Shown here: positions 1 to 7,397 of the stretch, piece after piece
Layout of the letters: every line of letters begins with the position of its first letter
Position numbering within the stretch: position 1 is the first letter of the stretch
NCBI GenBank assembly: GCA_016295275.1
Contig: JAEDLN010000012.1
Location: 1-20,525, forward strand
Direction of reading: 5' to 3'
Source of the DNA: Kiritimatiellia bacterium
Lineage (GTDB): Bacteria > Verrucomicrobiota > Kiritimatiellia > RFP12 > UBA3636
Length of the DNA: 20,525 bases
Program-made: the position numbers and the translations under genes
Notes under the pieces: model-generated
Databases searched by the model: none
What the model saw: the letters and a program-made list of their open reading frames with translations, nothing else
Told to the model about the DNA's origin: nothing

Positions 1-486
1 CGCCCGTGCGGCATGGTCGCGCGCGCCGTGGTGCGGCATGGCGGTGCGCCCCGTTGCCTGAGCGCCGGGGGTGACCGGACGCCGCGCCCTGCGCGGCTAT
101 AGGGGGGCGCACGGAGACGCCCCCCGCAAAACTCTCAACGTGTGCTACTTGCCATTTCCCACGCGCATTACCCGGGCGGCGCGGTGCGCGGCTTGGCCTC
201 CCGCTCCCGTACCCCGCTCCCACTTCCGTTCCCCACTCGTGCCCCGCAAAATTCGCTCGTGCATTACCCGATACGGCGCGATGCTTGGCCGCCGGGCCTC
301 CCGGCTCGCGCCCGACCGCCATTACGCACCGCAAAATTCGCACGCGGTGGCTCACTTGATGGCAGGTTGATTCTGTTGGAACATTGACGTTCTCCTCGGA
401 AGAAGGTTTTCCCCCTCAACTCGTCGCAAAAGCGCTACCGCACGAGTCTTCTCCCCGTCCTCCGGAAAAACGCCAAGTGTACCAAT

Positions 487-513
487 CTGCCGATCAGATG
501 ATCGCATCGGCAG
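487..513. repeat. Perfect 8-bp stem-loop downstream of pyrD
   Basis: CTGCCGAT at 487-494 is the exact reverse complement of ATCGGCAG at 506-513, with an 11-base loop. No U-tract follows on either strand, so it is not a canonical intrinsic terminator. It may mark the end of the pyrD transcript or a protein-binding site. Confidence 0.45.
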
Positions 514-550
514 TTCTCAATCCCCCTGCACTTCCGCATGGTTCATGCCT

Positions 551-597
551 GACACGCTTACCATAAAGCACGCCTGGCGTGTCAAAGCTAGCGTGTC
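551..597. repeat. Nested inverted repeat just past the pyrD stop
   Basis: An outer pair, GACACGCT at 551-558 and AGCGTGTC at 590-597, encloses a tight inner hairpin, CACGCC at 569-574 and GGCGTG at 576-581. The structure begins about 24 bases beyond the pyrD stop codon. A run of U residues is missing, so termination by this element alone is uncertain. It could protect the 3' end of the messenger. Confidence 0.45.
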
Positions 598-620
598 GAT
601 AAACGCTATGCCTCCGGACC

Positions 621-1556
621 TTAAACTTCCCCGCGAATGGAAATTTCGCGAATCGTCTTGATCCGGTGACGAATCATATAATCCCGGATGCCATCCAAAA
701 CACGCAAAGCCGTTGTCGGATCGACAAAATTAGCCGTTCCGATCGCGACAGCGGAAGCTCCGGCACACAAGAATTCAATGGCATCCACCGGTTCGACGAT
801 TCCGCCCATGCCAATAATTGGAATCTTCACGGCAGCGGCGGCCTGCCAAACGAGACGGACAGCCACCGGATGGAGCGCCGGACCCGAAAGCCCGCCCTGA
901 ACATTGGCGAGGAACGGGCGCCGCCGTTCGGTATCAATCAGCATTGCGGGAATCGTATTCGAAATCGAGAGACCATCCGCACCCGATTCTTCTGCGGCAC
1001 GCGCATAGACCGTAATGTCGGAGACATTTGGGGCAAGCTTCACAAACAACGGGAGCTTTGTAGCGGCCCGAACGGCGGAAACAACGCCGGAAAGAACGCT
1101 CGGATCGTGCCCGAAAGAATGTCCGCCCAATTTCACGTTCGGACAAGATACATTCATTTCCAAGGCGGAAATGCCTTCTGCGTCCGAAAGAATGCGCGCA
1201 ACCTCGGCATATTCTTCAACGGACTTACCCCAGATGTTGACGATGGCGGGAACATTGATCTTCCGGAGAAACGGAACGGCGGAACGAAGAAAGCCATTGA
1301 CCCCCGGACCCTGCAACCCGATCGCGTTGAGCATTCCGGCTCGAACCTCCGCAATGCGCGGCTGCGGATTGCCGGGGCAAGCGTCAAGGCAAATCCCTTT
1401 GCAGGTAATCGCCCCCAACTTGCGCAGATCGAGATACGACTCGTACTCGCGCCCAAAACCGAACGTACCGGAGGCAACCGTCACCGGATTAGCCATCGAA
1501 AGACCACCCAGCGAAACGGACAGATCCGGTTCAAACGCTTCTTCCGTTGCCGCCAT
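621..1556 (-). CDS. pyrD: Dihydroorotate dehydrogenase B (NAD+), catalytic subunit
   Basis: Oxidises dihydroorotate to orotate in de novo pyrimidine synthesis; in class 1B enzymes this FMN subunit passes electrons to NAD+ through PyrK. The 311-residue protein is the usual length. An N-terminal FMN-barrel block (NPVTVASGTFGFGREY, about residues 23-38) is followed by the GNPQPRI substrate segment and NVSCPN, where C138 is the cysteine base that defines class 1B rather than the serine of class 2. A glycine-rich phosphate-binding end (GMGGI) follows. The frame is open 37 codons further upstream, but that part lies inside pyrK and is not family-like, so I start at 1556. There the pyrK stop and this ATG share bases (TAATG), implying translational coupling. 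Confidence 0.95.
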   Translation of the reverse strand: MAATEEAFEPDLSVSLGGLSMANPVTVASGTFGFGREYESYLDLRKLGAITCKGICLDACPGNPQPRIAEVRAGMLNAIGLQGPGVNGFLRSAVPFLRKINVPAIVNIWGKSVEEYAEVARILSDAEGISALEMNVSCPNVKLGGHSFGHDPSVLSGVVSAVRAATKLPLFVKLAPNVSDITVYARAAEESGADGLSISNTIPAMLIDTERRRPFLANVQGGLSGPALHPVAVRLVWQAAAAVKIPIIGMGGIVEPVDAIEFLCAGASAVAIGTANFVDPTTALRVLDGIRDYMIRHRIKTIREISIRGEV

Positions 1557-2344
1557 TACACTTCCTCCCAAACGATTTGACCTGCACGAAAAACAGGCCC
1601 GTCCGCACACACGCGGGCAATGGCAACCATCCCGCCCGCACGAATCTTCTGCGTGCAGCCGAGACAAGCTCCAACGCCACAGGCCATCCGGCGGTCAAAC
1701 GAAATGAAGCCCGGAACCTTCCAGGCGACCGCACGATCGTCAATGGCATGCAACATCGGTCCGGGTCCGCACGCATACAGCGCAACAGGCGTATCCGCAT
1801 GATCGGAACGCCAGTCGTCGAGCGGCTTCGTGACAAGTCCCTTGACACCAAACGAACCATCGTCCGTTGCAGGATGGACTTCGCAGAAGCCCAGCCGCTC
1901 GAACCAATCGACCAACAAAATATCATTCGCCGTGCGACCGCCGACAAACAAATGGACAGGACGCCCGATCGTGCGCGCCAGATAATAGAGCGGTGCAACA
2001 CCAAATCCGCCGCCGACCAAAAGCGGTGTCACACCCGCTTCCGGCAACTTGAACCCGCGTCCAAGCGGTCCGATAATATCGACCGGATCGCCGGCACGCA
2101 ATCCCGCCATCGCAGCGGTTCCGCGACCGACCTGTTTGTACAGTACGGTAATCGTCCCATCCTCCGGATGGACATCGCAGAGCGAAAAAGGACGTCTCAA
2201 AGCCCCCGGATCGAGCGCGGGAACCCGAACATGAATGAATTGCCCCGGAGAGGCCTGTGTTGCCAAACCGGGACAAGAAAGCCGGAGCAGACGGTAACCC
2301 GCCTGCACCGGCTCGTGCGAAACGACTTTCGCTTCCGCTTGCAT
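1556..2344 (-). CDS. pyrK: Dihydroorotate dehydrogenase B, electron-transfer subunit
   Basis: FAD and 2Fe-2S subunit that moves electrons from PyrD to NAD+. The 262-residue protein has a ferredoxin-reductase fold: the FAD motif RRPFSL near residue 50, the NAD-binding GGGFGVAPL near residue 110, and a C-terminal cysteine set (CGVGACLGC, then a fourth Cys in VCADGPVF) for the 2Fe-2S cluster. All expected ligands are present. The chosen ATG gives the family-like N-terminus (MQAEAKVVSHEPVQ). A longer frame to 2500 would overlap the preceding small gene and is Arg-rich nonsense. No good Shine-Dalgarno is visible, so translation may be coupled to the gene ending 25 bases upstream. It is followed directly by pyrD with a one-base overlap. 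Confidence 0.94.
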   Translation of the reverse strand: MQAEAKVVSHEPVQAGYRLLRLSCPGLATQASPGQFIHVRVPALDPGALRRPFSLCDVHPEDGTITVLYKQVGRGTAAMAGLRAGDPVDIIGPLGRGFKLPEAGVTPLLVGGGFGVAPLYYLARTIGRPVHLFVGGRTANDILLVDWFERLGFCEVHPATDDGSFGVKGLVTKPLDDWRSDHADTPVALYACGPGPMLHAIDDRAVAWKVPGFISFDRRMACGVGACLGCTQKIRAGGMVAIARVCADGPVFRAGQIVWEEV

Positions 2345-2369
2345 AGCAGATGGAAAACGAATTGTTTCG

Positions 2370-2609
2370 TTACTGCGCGGAAGCAGCCTTCGCAGCACGC
2401 TTGGCAAGCTCCTGCACGACCTTCTTCGGGTGCGTGAGCTTCGTGCGGATCTCCAACGGAGAAAGGCGATCGGCCTCTTCCTGCGGATATCCAAGCGCAA
2501 TCAAACGCTTCTTCTGGACGCTCTGGCGATGGGCGCGCTCCGCCGGGCTCTTCTTGGGACGACGAACGTGCTTGATGCGTTCAACGTGATCATGAGATTG
2601 TAGCGACAT
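2370..2609 (-). CDS. Small basic protein of unknown function in the alpha operon
   Basis: I do not recognise this 79-residue protein. It is strongly basic (many Lys, Arg and His), with no membrane segment or signal peptide and no cysteine. A His/Arg/Lys-rich N-terminal third (HVRRPKKSPAERAHR) leads to a middle KRLIALGYPQEEADRLSPLEIRTKL and an Ala/Lys-rich tail that looks helical. It has a strong Shine-Dalgarno (AAGGAG) that overlaps the rplQ stop codon, and lies 11 bases after rplQ and 25 before pyrK. It is therefore clearly part of the ribosomal operon. Charge and position suggest an RNA-binding or ribosome-associated role, which is inference only. Confidence 0.8.
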   Translation of the reverse strand: MSLQSHDHVERIKHVRRPKKSPAERAHRQSVQKKRLIALGYPQEEADRLSPLEIRTKLTHPKKVVQELAKRAAKAASAQ

Positions 2610-2620
2610 CGGAACTCTCC

Positions 2621-3040
2621 TTAGTTAGCGGGCGCAGCCACTTCTTCTGCAGGGGCGGCGGGGGCGGCGGCCTCAGCGGCAACCGGCTCGTTCACCCAAC
2701 TCAAAACAGCCATTTCGCATCCGTCGGAGGAGCGCTGGCCAAGCTTGACAATGCGGGTATAACCGCCATTGCGACCTTCCTGCATCGGAACGATGACAGT
2801 GAAAAGCTCATGGACAGCATCCTCGTCGCGGAGAACCGCGAGAGCCTGACGATAGGCAACCACACCACCCTTGCGGGCAACCGTGACCATCTTCTCGGCA
2901 AGTTGACGGGCAACCTTGGCCTTGCGAGCCGAAGTGCGAATCGATTTGGCCTTGATCAGACCAATGACAAGCATCTCAATCAGCGCTTCCCGGTGAGCGG
3001 AAGAGCGACCGAATTTGACGTTATTCTTTCTGTGACGCAT
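2621..3040 (-). CDS. rplQ: 50S ribosomal protein L17
   Basis: Large-subunit protein near the peptide exit tunnel. The N-terminus MRHRKNNVKFGRSSAHREAL is the L17 signature, and the core to about residue 115 aligns with the family (ARKGGVVAYRQAL, GGYTRIVKLGQRSSDGCEMAVL). The 139-residue length exceeds the compact bacterial form because of a roughly 25-residue Ala/Glu/Pro-rich C-terminal tail (from about VNEPVAAEAAAP), probably disordered. An AAAGG ribosome binding site precedes the start, and the gene follows rpoA by 15 bases. Confidence 0.97.
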   Translation of the reverse strand: MRHRKNNVKFGRSSAHREALIEMLVIGLIKAKSIRTSARKAKVARQLAEKMVTVARKGGVVAYRQALAVLRDEDAVHELFTVIVPMQEGRNGGYTRIVKLGQRSSDGCEMAVLSWVNEPVAAEAAAPAAPAEEVAAPAN

Positions 3041-3055
3041 GGGAAACCTTTAAAA

Positions 3056-4108
3056 TTATTCGTGATCGGACGTGGGCGGGAGCAACGAAGGATCGATATT
3101 CATTCCAAACTCGAGGCCCATCTCTTTGAGACGTTGCTCAATTTCATTGAGGGACTTCTTGCCGAAATTACGGAACTTGAGCATATCGGACTGCGTACGA
3201 GTGCAGAGCTCGCCGACCGTAGTGATCTTCGCATTGTTGAGGCAGTTGGCAGAACGGACCGAGAGCTCGATTTCATTGACGCTCATCGCCAGCTTGCGAC
3301 GGAGCTCTTCCGCATCCTCGCCTTGAGGCGCGACAACCGACGACGGAGCAACGTCGCCGACCGTAACGTCCTGCAAGTTGCGGATGATGCCATCCAAATG
3401 ATGCCGCAAAATGTCGGCAGCATGCAAAATGGCGTCCGTCGGGTCGACACGGCCATCCGTCGTTACTTCGAGAACCAAACGCTCGTAGTCCGTCTTCTGA
3501 CCGACACGCGTGTTGGCGACTTCGAAATTGACGCGGCGAACCGGCGAATAGATGCGATCGATCGGAATGATGCCAATCTCGTTCTGCCGAGGACGCTTGT
3601 CCGCATTCTCGGGAGCATTCGGGTCCGTATCCCAAGTGGCCGGGCAATAGCCGCGCCCCTTGGTGATCTTGACCTCCATCTCGAAGGTTCCTTCTTCGTT
3701 GACCGTTGCAATGTGCAAATCCGGATTGATTACCTCGATATTGCCACACTCCGCCTCCAGATCGCCGGCCGTAACGACACAGGGACCTTTCCGGAGAACA
3801 TGGACAATCTGAGGCTCAGCGGTATACGCCTTGATCAAAACCTGCTTGAGAGAAAGGACGATCTCAGTGACATCTTCCTTAACACCAGGAATCGAACAGA
3901 ATTCATGAGGCGCACCCTCGATCTTCACCGAGGAAATCGCATAGCCTTCAATCGAGGAGAGCAAAACCCGACGAAGCGAATTGCCAATCGTGCGGGCATA
4001 GCCAATCTCAAACGGCTCCGCCGTGTAACGGCCAAAATGGGAAGTTTTGGTAGCCGACTCCGGAGTGAAGTACTTCGGCATCTGGAAATCATTGAGTCTA
4101 ATAGGCAT
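3056..4108 (-). CDS. rpoA: DNA-directed RNA polymerase subunit alpha
   Basis: Assembles the RNA polymerase core and contacts activators and UP elements. The 350-residue protein has the dimerising N-terminal domain (FGRYTAEPFEIGYARTIGNSLRRVLLSSIEG, about residues 26-56), a linker, and the C-terminal HhH domain (IELSVRSANCLNNAKITTVGEL, then FGKKSLNEIEQRLKEMGLEFGM) where the Arg of SVRSANCL corresponds to the DNA-contacting Arg265 of E. coli. The frame extends 14 codons upstream, but MPIRLNDFQMPKY at 4108 has an AGAAGAG binding site and is the better start. It sits between rpsD and rplQ, the standard alpha-operon order. A 110-base spacer before it holds possible alternative hairpins. Confidence 0.98.
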   Translation of the reverse strand: MPIRLNDFQMPKYFTPESATKTSHFGRYTAEPFEIGYARTIGNSLRRVLLSSIEGYAISSVKIEGAPHEFCSIPGVKEDVTEIVLSLKQVLIKAYTAEPQIVHVLRKGPCVVTAGDLEAECGNIEVINPDLHIATVNEEGTFEMEVKITKGRGYCPATWDTDPNAPENADKRPRQNEIGIIPIDRIYSPVRRVNFEVANTRVGQKTDYERLVLEVTTDGRVDPTDAILHAADILRHHLDGIIRNLQDVTVGDVAPSSVVAPQGEDAEELRRKLAMSVNEIELSVRSANCLNNAKITTVGELCTRTQSDMLKFRNFGKKSLNEIEQRLKEMGLEFGMNIDPSLLPPTSDHE

Positions 4109-4129
4109 GATCTCTTCTTTCCTTTCCTT

Positions 4130-4164
4130 GCAACCGCCACGCGGTTCCAACCTCGGACGGTTGC
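4130..4164 (-). promoter_or_regulatory. Possible mutually exclusive hairpins in the rpsD-rpoA spacer
   Basis: In the transcript, GCAACCG (4164-4158), AACCGC (4146-4141) and GCGGTTGC (4137-4130) occur in that order. The last can pair with either of the first two: 6 bp with a 3-base loop, or 7 bp spanning the whole element. It lies a few bases before the purine-rich rpoA ribosome binding site. A regulatory role is inference. This is the only long spacer in an otherwise tight operon. Confidence 0.35.
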
Positions 4165-4218
4165 AGGAATTTTGACCTTGTTGGAAACAAAATCCACCAC
4201 TCGATGGCGGAACTTCGT

Positions 4219-4824
4219 TTAGCGAGAGTAAAGTTCGACAATCGTCTGCATGTTCACAGTCTCGGGAACCTCGGAAGGCTCCGGAACGCGCGTGAACGTG
4301 CCCGTCTTGACGGCATCGTCAAACGTCAGCCAATCGTAAGCCTTCTCGCGCGGATGCTTGAGTGACTCGACAATGGCGTCCATGTTGCGGTCGCGCTCGC
4401 GAACGCCAACCTTCTGACCGGGCTTGACAATGTACGAGGGAACATTGACAACCTTGCCGTCAACCTCAATGTGACGATGCGTCACAAGCTGACGGGCCGC
4501 CGGACGGGTCGGTGCAAGACCCAGACGGTACACGACGTTGTCAAGACGGCTTTCGCACATCTGAAGGAGAAGATCGCCCGTGTTGCCGCGCTTGGCCAGA
4601 CAACGGACATAGAATGTGTGGAACTGACGCTCCTGCATCCCGTAAACATACTTCGCCTTCTGCTTCTCACGAAGCTGCATGCCGTAGTCCGTCATCTTTT
4701 TGCGACGCTTCGGACCATGCTGCCCCGGAGGGGTATTGCGACGGTCAAATACTTTGTCGGGACCGTAAATCGCTTCGCCGAAACGACGGGAAATCTTCGT
4801 CTTCGGACCAGTATAACGAGCCAT
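4219..4824 (-). CDS. rpsD: 30S ribosomal protein S4
   Basis: Primary 16S rRNA-binding protein that nucleates small-subunit assembly; in E. coli it also represses the alpha operon. The 201-residue protein starts MARYTGPKTKISRRFGE and has the NTPPGQHGPKRRKKMTDYG block, then the S4 RNA-binding domain (ESRLDNVVYRLGLAPTRPAARQLVTHRHIEVDGKVVNVPS, about residues 90-130). No zinc-binding cysteine cluster is present near the N-terminus, so this is the zinc-free form. A purine-rich GAAGGAAGG site inside the end of rpsK serves as ribosome binding site. Only three bases separate it from rpsK. Confidence 0.98.
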   Translation of the reverse strand: MARYTGPKTKISRRFGEAIYGPDKVFDRRNTPPGQHGPKRRKKMTDYGMQLREKQKAKYVYGMQERQFHTFYVRCLAKRGNTGDLLLQMCESRLDNVVYRLGLAPTRPAARQLVTHRHIEVDGKVVNVPSYIVKPGQKVGVRERDRNMDAIVESLKHPREKAYDWLTFDDAVKTGTFTRVPEPSEVPETVNMQTIVELYSR

Positions 4825-4827
4825 GGA

Positions 4828-5316
4828 TTAGACCTTCCTTCTCTTGCGTTGACGACAACCATTGTGCGGCATCGGCGTGATGTCCTTGATCACAGTCACA
4901 GCCATGCCCGAAGCCGCAATCGCGCGAACCGCGCTCTCACGCCCGGCACCGGCACCCTGAACCAGAACCTCAACCTCATGCATGCCCTTGCCAATCGCAA
5001 CCTTTGCGCAATCCTGCGCAACGAGCGTTCCGGCAAATGCAGTCGACTTGCGCGAACCTTTGAAGCCGACCTTGCCGGCCGAACTCCAGGCAATCACATT
5101 GCCACGCGCATCGGTAATGCAGCACTGCGTATTATTGAACGAAGCCGTAATGTGGGCAACACCGGCCGGAATCGAACGGCCACGGCGCTTCTTGTCATCA
5201 TCGACAATCGGAGCCTGCTGCGCCAAAACGTCGCCCATGACGATCTTCATCGCCTCGGAGGGCTCGTTGGCGGCGGGCTTCGCCTCTTCAACAGGAGCTT
5301 TGTTTTCTTCTGCCAT
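4828..5316 (-). CDS. rpsK: 30S ribosomal protein S11 with acidic N-terminal extension
   Basis: Platform protein of the small subunit that contacts the mRNA exit region. The conserved core starts near residue 46 (GRSIPAGVAHITASFNNTQCCITDARGNVIAWSSAG) and ends in the expected basic tail (PMPHNGCRQRKRRKV). The whole is 162 residues, about 30 longer than the E. coli protein. The extra N-terminus is Glu/Ala/Pro-rich (MAEENKAPVEEAKPAANEPSE). A good AAGGA site at the right distance before 5316 supports the long form. An internal Met (MKIVMGDVL, about residue 23) is the alternative start. It lies 28 bases after rpsM. Confidence 0.96.
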   Translation of the reverse strand: MAEENKAPVEEAKPAANEPSEAMKIVMGDVLAQQAPIVDDDKKRRGRSIPAGVAHITASFNNTQCCITDARGNVIAWSSAGKVGFKGSRKSTAFAGTLVAQDCAKVAIGKGMHEVEVLVQGAGAGRESAVRAIAASGMAVTVIKDITPMPHNGCRQRKRRKV

Positions 5317-5344
5317 TGTTTTGTTCCTTACTTCTTAGAAGCGA

Positions 5345-5755
5345 TTACTTGCCGGCCTGCGCAGCCTTCATGGCCGTGCGCTGCTCCTTGTCGCGAATCG
5401 CACCGACCGTGCGCTTGCCGCCCTTGCGGGTGCGGGCATTCGTACGCGTGCGCTGACCACGGCAGGGCAAGCCCTTGCGATGGCGCGAACCACGGTAACT
5501 GCCAATGCTGACGAGACGGCGAATGTTCTGAGACACTTCGCGGCGAAGATCGCCTTCAACATGCCAATTCGCCTGAATGACGGCAATAATGGCACGAATC
5601 TCGTCTGCCGTGAGCGTGCTGGCACGCTTGCCGGCGTCAATCTTGGTCTGCTCCAGAATCTGCTTGGAACGGGCAGGACCAATCCCGTGGATGTAGCGGA
5701 GAGAAATTTCGATCCGCTTGTTGTCGGGAATATCAATACCCATGAGTCTCGGCAT
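5345..5755 (-). CDS. rpsM: 30S ribosomal protein S13
   Basis: Head protein of the small subunit that bridges to the large subunit and contacts P-site tRNA. The 136-residue product begins MPRLMGIDIPDNKRIEISL and contains YIHGIGPARSKQILEQTKI, the helix-two-turn-helix core, and the basic C-terminal SYRGSRHRKGLPCRGQRTRTNARTRKG region. I reject the 32-codon longer frame because it covers rpmJ. An AAGGAGAT ribosome binding site precedes 5755 and overlaps the end of rpmJ. A C-terminal tail after GGKRTVGAI is somewhat longer than in E. coli. Confidence 0.98.
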   Translation of the reverse strand: MPRLMGIDIPDNKRIEISLRYIHGIGPARSKQILEQTKIDAGKRASTLTADEIRAIIAVIQANWHVEGDLRREVSQNIRRLVSIGSYRGSRHRKGLPCRGQRTRTNARTRKGGKRTVGAIRDKEQRTAMKAAQAGK

Positions 5756-5766
5756 AACGGATCTCC

Positions 5767-5880
5767 TTAGCCTTGCCTTTGTTTGTGACGAGGGTTCGTG
5801 CATACGACACGCACGATGCCCTTGCGGCGAACGATTTTGCATTGTTCGCACAATCTTTTAACTGAACTGCGCACCTTCAT
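5767..5880 (-). CDS. rpmJ: 50S ribosomal protein L36 (zinc-type)
   Basis: Smallest large-subunit protein, 37 residues. The translation begins MKVRSSVKRLCEQCKIVRRK and continues GIVRVVCTNPRHKQRQG. The zinc ligands of the C+ form are intact: C11, C14, C27 and H32. It is the first gene of the operon, 11 bases before rpsM. A GGAG lies 12 bases before the ATG, a slightly long spacing. infA and secY, often upstream of rpmJ in other bacteria, are absent; a divergent gene follows instead. Confidence 0.96.
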   Translation of the reverse strand: MKVRSSVKRLCEQCKIVRRKGIVRVVCTNPRHKQRQG

Positions 5881-5922
5881 TTTGAGGTGAATCTCCAATT
5901 AGGTTTTGAAAAACGATTTCCA

Positions 5923-5951
5923 AGTCTACGCGAATCCAAAGCAAAATGCAA
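5923..5951 (-). promoter_or_regulatory. Sigma70-like promoter of the rpmJ-pyrD operon
   Basis: On the minus strand TTGCAT (5951-5946) is followed after exactly 17 bases by TAGACT (5928-5923). Expected transcription start is near 5916, giving a leader of about 36 bases before rpmJ. Upstream sequence is A/T-rich, as expected for a strong ribosomal promoter. The short leader leaves little room for a structured S4 operator. Confidence 0.55.
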
Positions 5952-5989
5952 GCAAAAAATACAAGGAGAACAAAAAAAATCGTTCATTC

Positions 5990-6018
5990 TTGTTTTCTCT
6001 TCTCCAAAAACCGAAAAT
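5990..6018 (+). promoter_or_regulatory. Weak candidate promoter for the GH130 gene
   Basis: The 295-base divergent gap (5881-6175) is A/T-rich and holds no gene I can support. On the plus strand TTGTTT (5990-5995) is followed after 17 bases by GAAAAT (6013-6018). Both boxes are poor matches and the implied leader is about 150 bases, so this is only a candidate. Confidence 0.22.
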
Positions 6019-6175
6019 CAATGCGCCTTCTTCGGAATTTCTGAAAAACCGGCAATCTTTTTCTCGAAATGGAAAAGAATTTATGGTAGATTTACCGGAA
6101 AAGAGAAGTCGCCAGATTTCTCTTTTTCCTCCCTTTCTCCCGATTCCTGGTTTTCTTTCCTCGAAGTTCCACATT

Positions 6176-7363
6176 ATGACAGACGCTTTTCGCTCCCGTC
6201 TTCTCGACCTCTTCCACCGGCAGGAAAAACTGCTCGCAACCCCCAATCTTCCCATTCTGCCCGATAACGGCATTTTCCGCCGCTACCGGAATCCCGTTCT
6301 GACCGCCAAACACGTCCCCCTCGAATGGCGCTACGATTTGTCCGAAGAGACAAATCCGCACCTGCGCGAAAGAATCGCGGCCAATGCGACGATGAATGCC
6401 GGCGCAATTCGCTGGAATGGCAAATATCTGCTGTGCGTTCGCGTCGAAGGCGCCGACCGGAAATCCTTCTTCGCGATTGCCGAATCGCCGAACGGCATCG
6501 ATGGATTCCGCTTCTGGGAACGCCCCGTCTCCTTGCCGGAGGACGCCATTCCTGCGACAAATGTCTACGATATGCGTCTGACCGCCCACGAAGACGGCTG
6601 GATCTACGGCATCTTCTGCGCCGAGCGCCACGATGACGCACATCCCGAAGATTTGAGCGCGGCTACGGCGTCCGCCGGCATCTGCAGAACCCGGGATTTT
6701 CTCTCGTGGGAACGCCTGCCCGATCTCGTCAGCCCGTCGCAACAACGCAATGTCGTACTCCACCCCGAATTCGTCGACGGCAAATACGCGTTCTATACGC
6801 GCCCGCAAGACGGCTTTATCGATACCGGTTCCGGCGGCGGAATCGGTTGGGCTCTCGTGGAGGATATTGAGCATGCACGCGTCACGTCCCAGAAAATCAT
6901 CCAGAGACGCCGATACCACACGATTGCCGAGGTCAAAAACGGCGAGGGTCCCGCACCCATCCGAACCCGGCGCGGCTGGCTCCATCTCGCCCACGGCGTC
7001 CGCGGCTGCGCCGACGGTTTGCGGTATGTGCTTTATCTCTATCTGACCGCTCTCGACGATCCGTCCCGCGTCATCGCGGAACCGGGCGGCTACCTGATCG
7101 CACCGCAGGGCGAGGAACGCATCGGAGATGTTTCGAATGTCGTCTTCTCAAACGGGTGGATCGCCGATCCCGATGGTCGCGTCCTCCTCTACTATGCGTC
7201 TTCCGATACGCGGTTGCATGTCGCGGAAACCTCCATCGATTCCTTGCTCGACTATTGTTGCAATACACCGCCCGACGGCGGCGCTTCGCGCTTCTCCGTC
7301 AATGCCATCAATCGTCTGATCGACGGCAATCTTCCCGTTCTCCGCGAACTCGGACTCCGCTGA
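6176..7363 (+). CDS. GH130 beta-mannoside phosphorylase, probably 4-O-beta-D-mannosyl-D-glucose phosphorylase
   Basis: Predicted to split beta-mannosyl-glucose with phosphate into mannose 1-phosphate and glucose in the cytoplasm, as in bacterial mannan use. The 395-residue protein has the five-bladed propeller motifs of GH130 subfamily 1: ERIAANATMNAGAIRWNGKYLL (cut here at family core), VEGADRKSFFAIAESPNG, and TNVYDMRLT, where D132 is the expected catalytic proton donor. GEGPAPIRTRRGWLHLAHGV and the late Asp/Tyr-rich blade also fit. No signal peptide. The frame is open 90 codons further up, but that part is A/T-rich, Lys-rich and not family-like, so I start at 6176. No clear Shine-Dalgarno. 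No other mannan gene is nearby. A regulator gene follows by 34 bases. Substrate is inferred from motif resemblance only. Confidence 0.88.
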   Translation: MTDAFRSRLLDLFHRQEKLLATPNLPILPDNGIFRRYRNPVLTAKHVPLEWRYDLSEETNPHLRERIAANATMNAGAIRWNGKYLLCVRVEGADRKSFFAIAESPNGIDGFRFWERPVSLPEDAIPATNVYDMRLTAHEDGWIYGIFCAERHDDAHPEDLSAATASAGICRTRDFLSWERLPDLVSPSQQRNVVLHPEFVDGKYAFYTRPQDGFIDTGSGGGIGWALVEDIEHARVTSQKIIQRRRYHTIAEVKNGEGPAPIRTRRGWLHLAHGVRGCADGLRYVLYLYLTALDDPSRVIAEPGGYLIAPQGEERIGDVSNVVFSNGWIADPDGRVLLYYASSDTRLHVAETSIDSLLDYCCNTPPDGGASRFSVNAINRLIDGNLPVLRELGLR

Positions 7364-7397
7364 TCCCCCCCCTTCCCACTTCATCCCACTCCACAGC

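Larger units (their letters stand above)
1..620. other. Non-coding GC-rich region with degenerate repeats
   Basis: I see no supportable gene here; the open frames are short, rich in Pro, Arg and Ala, and resemble no family. The first 350 bases are very GC-rich and contain degenerate direct repeats. An 11-base word (GTGCGGCATGG) occurs at 6-16 and 31-41. CGCAAAA occurs at 125-131, 245-251 and 330-336. CATTACCC occurs at 166-173 and 262-269. The last 150 bases hold two stem-loops described separately. The region lies downstream of pyrD, so it probably contains the 3' end of the long ribosomal/pyrimidine operon. Confidence 0.6.

Noticed and set aside
71..566. Three short plus-strand open frames in the left region
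   Set aside because: Pro/Arg/Ala-rich products, no ribosome binding site, no family likeness, and they lie in repeat-like GC-rich DNA.
2810..4222. A 470-codon open frame on the plus strand
   Set aside because: Antisense to rplQ and rpoA, which are unmistakable.
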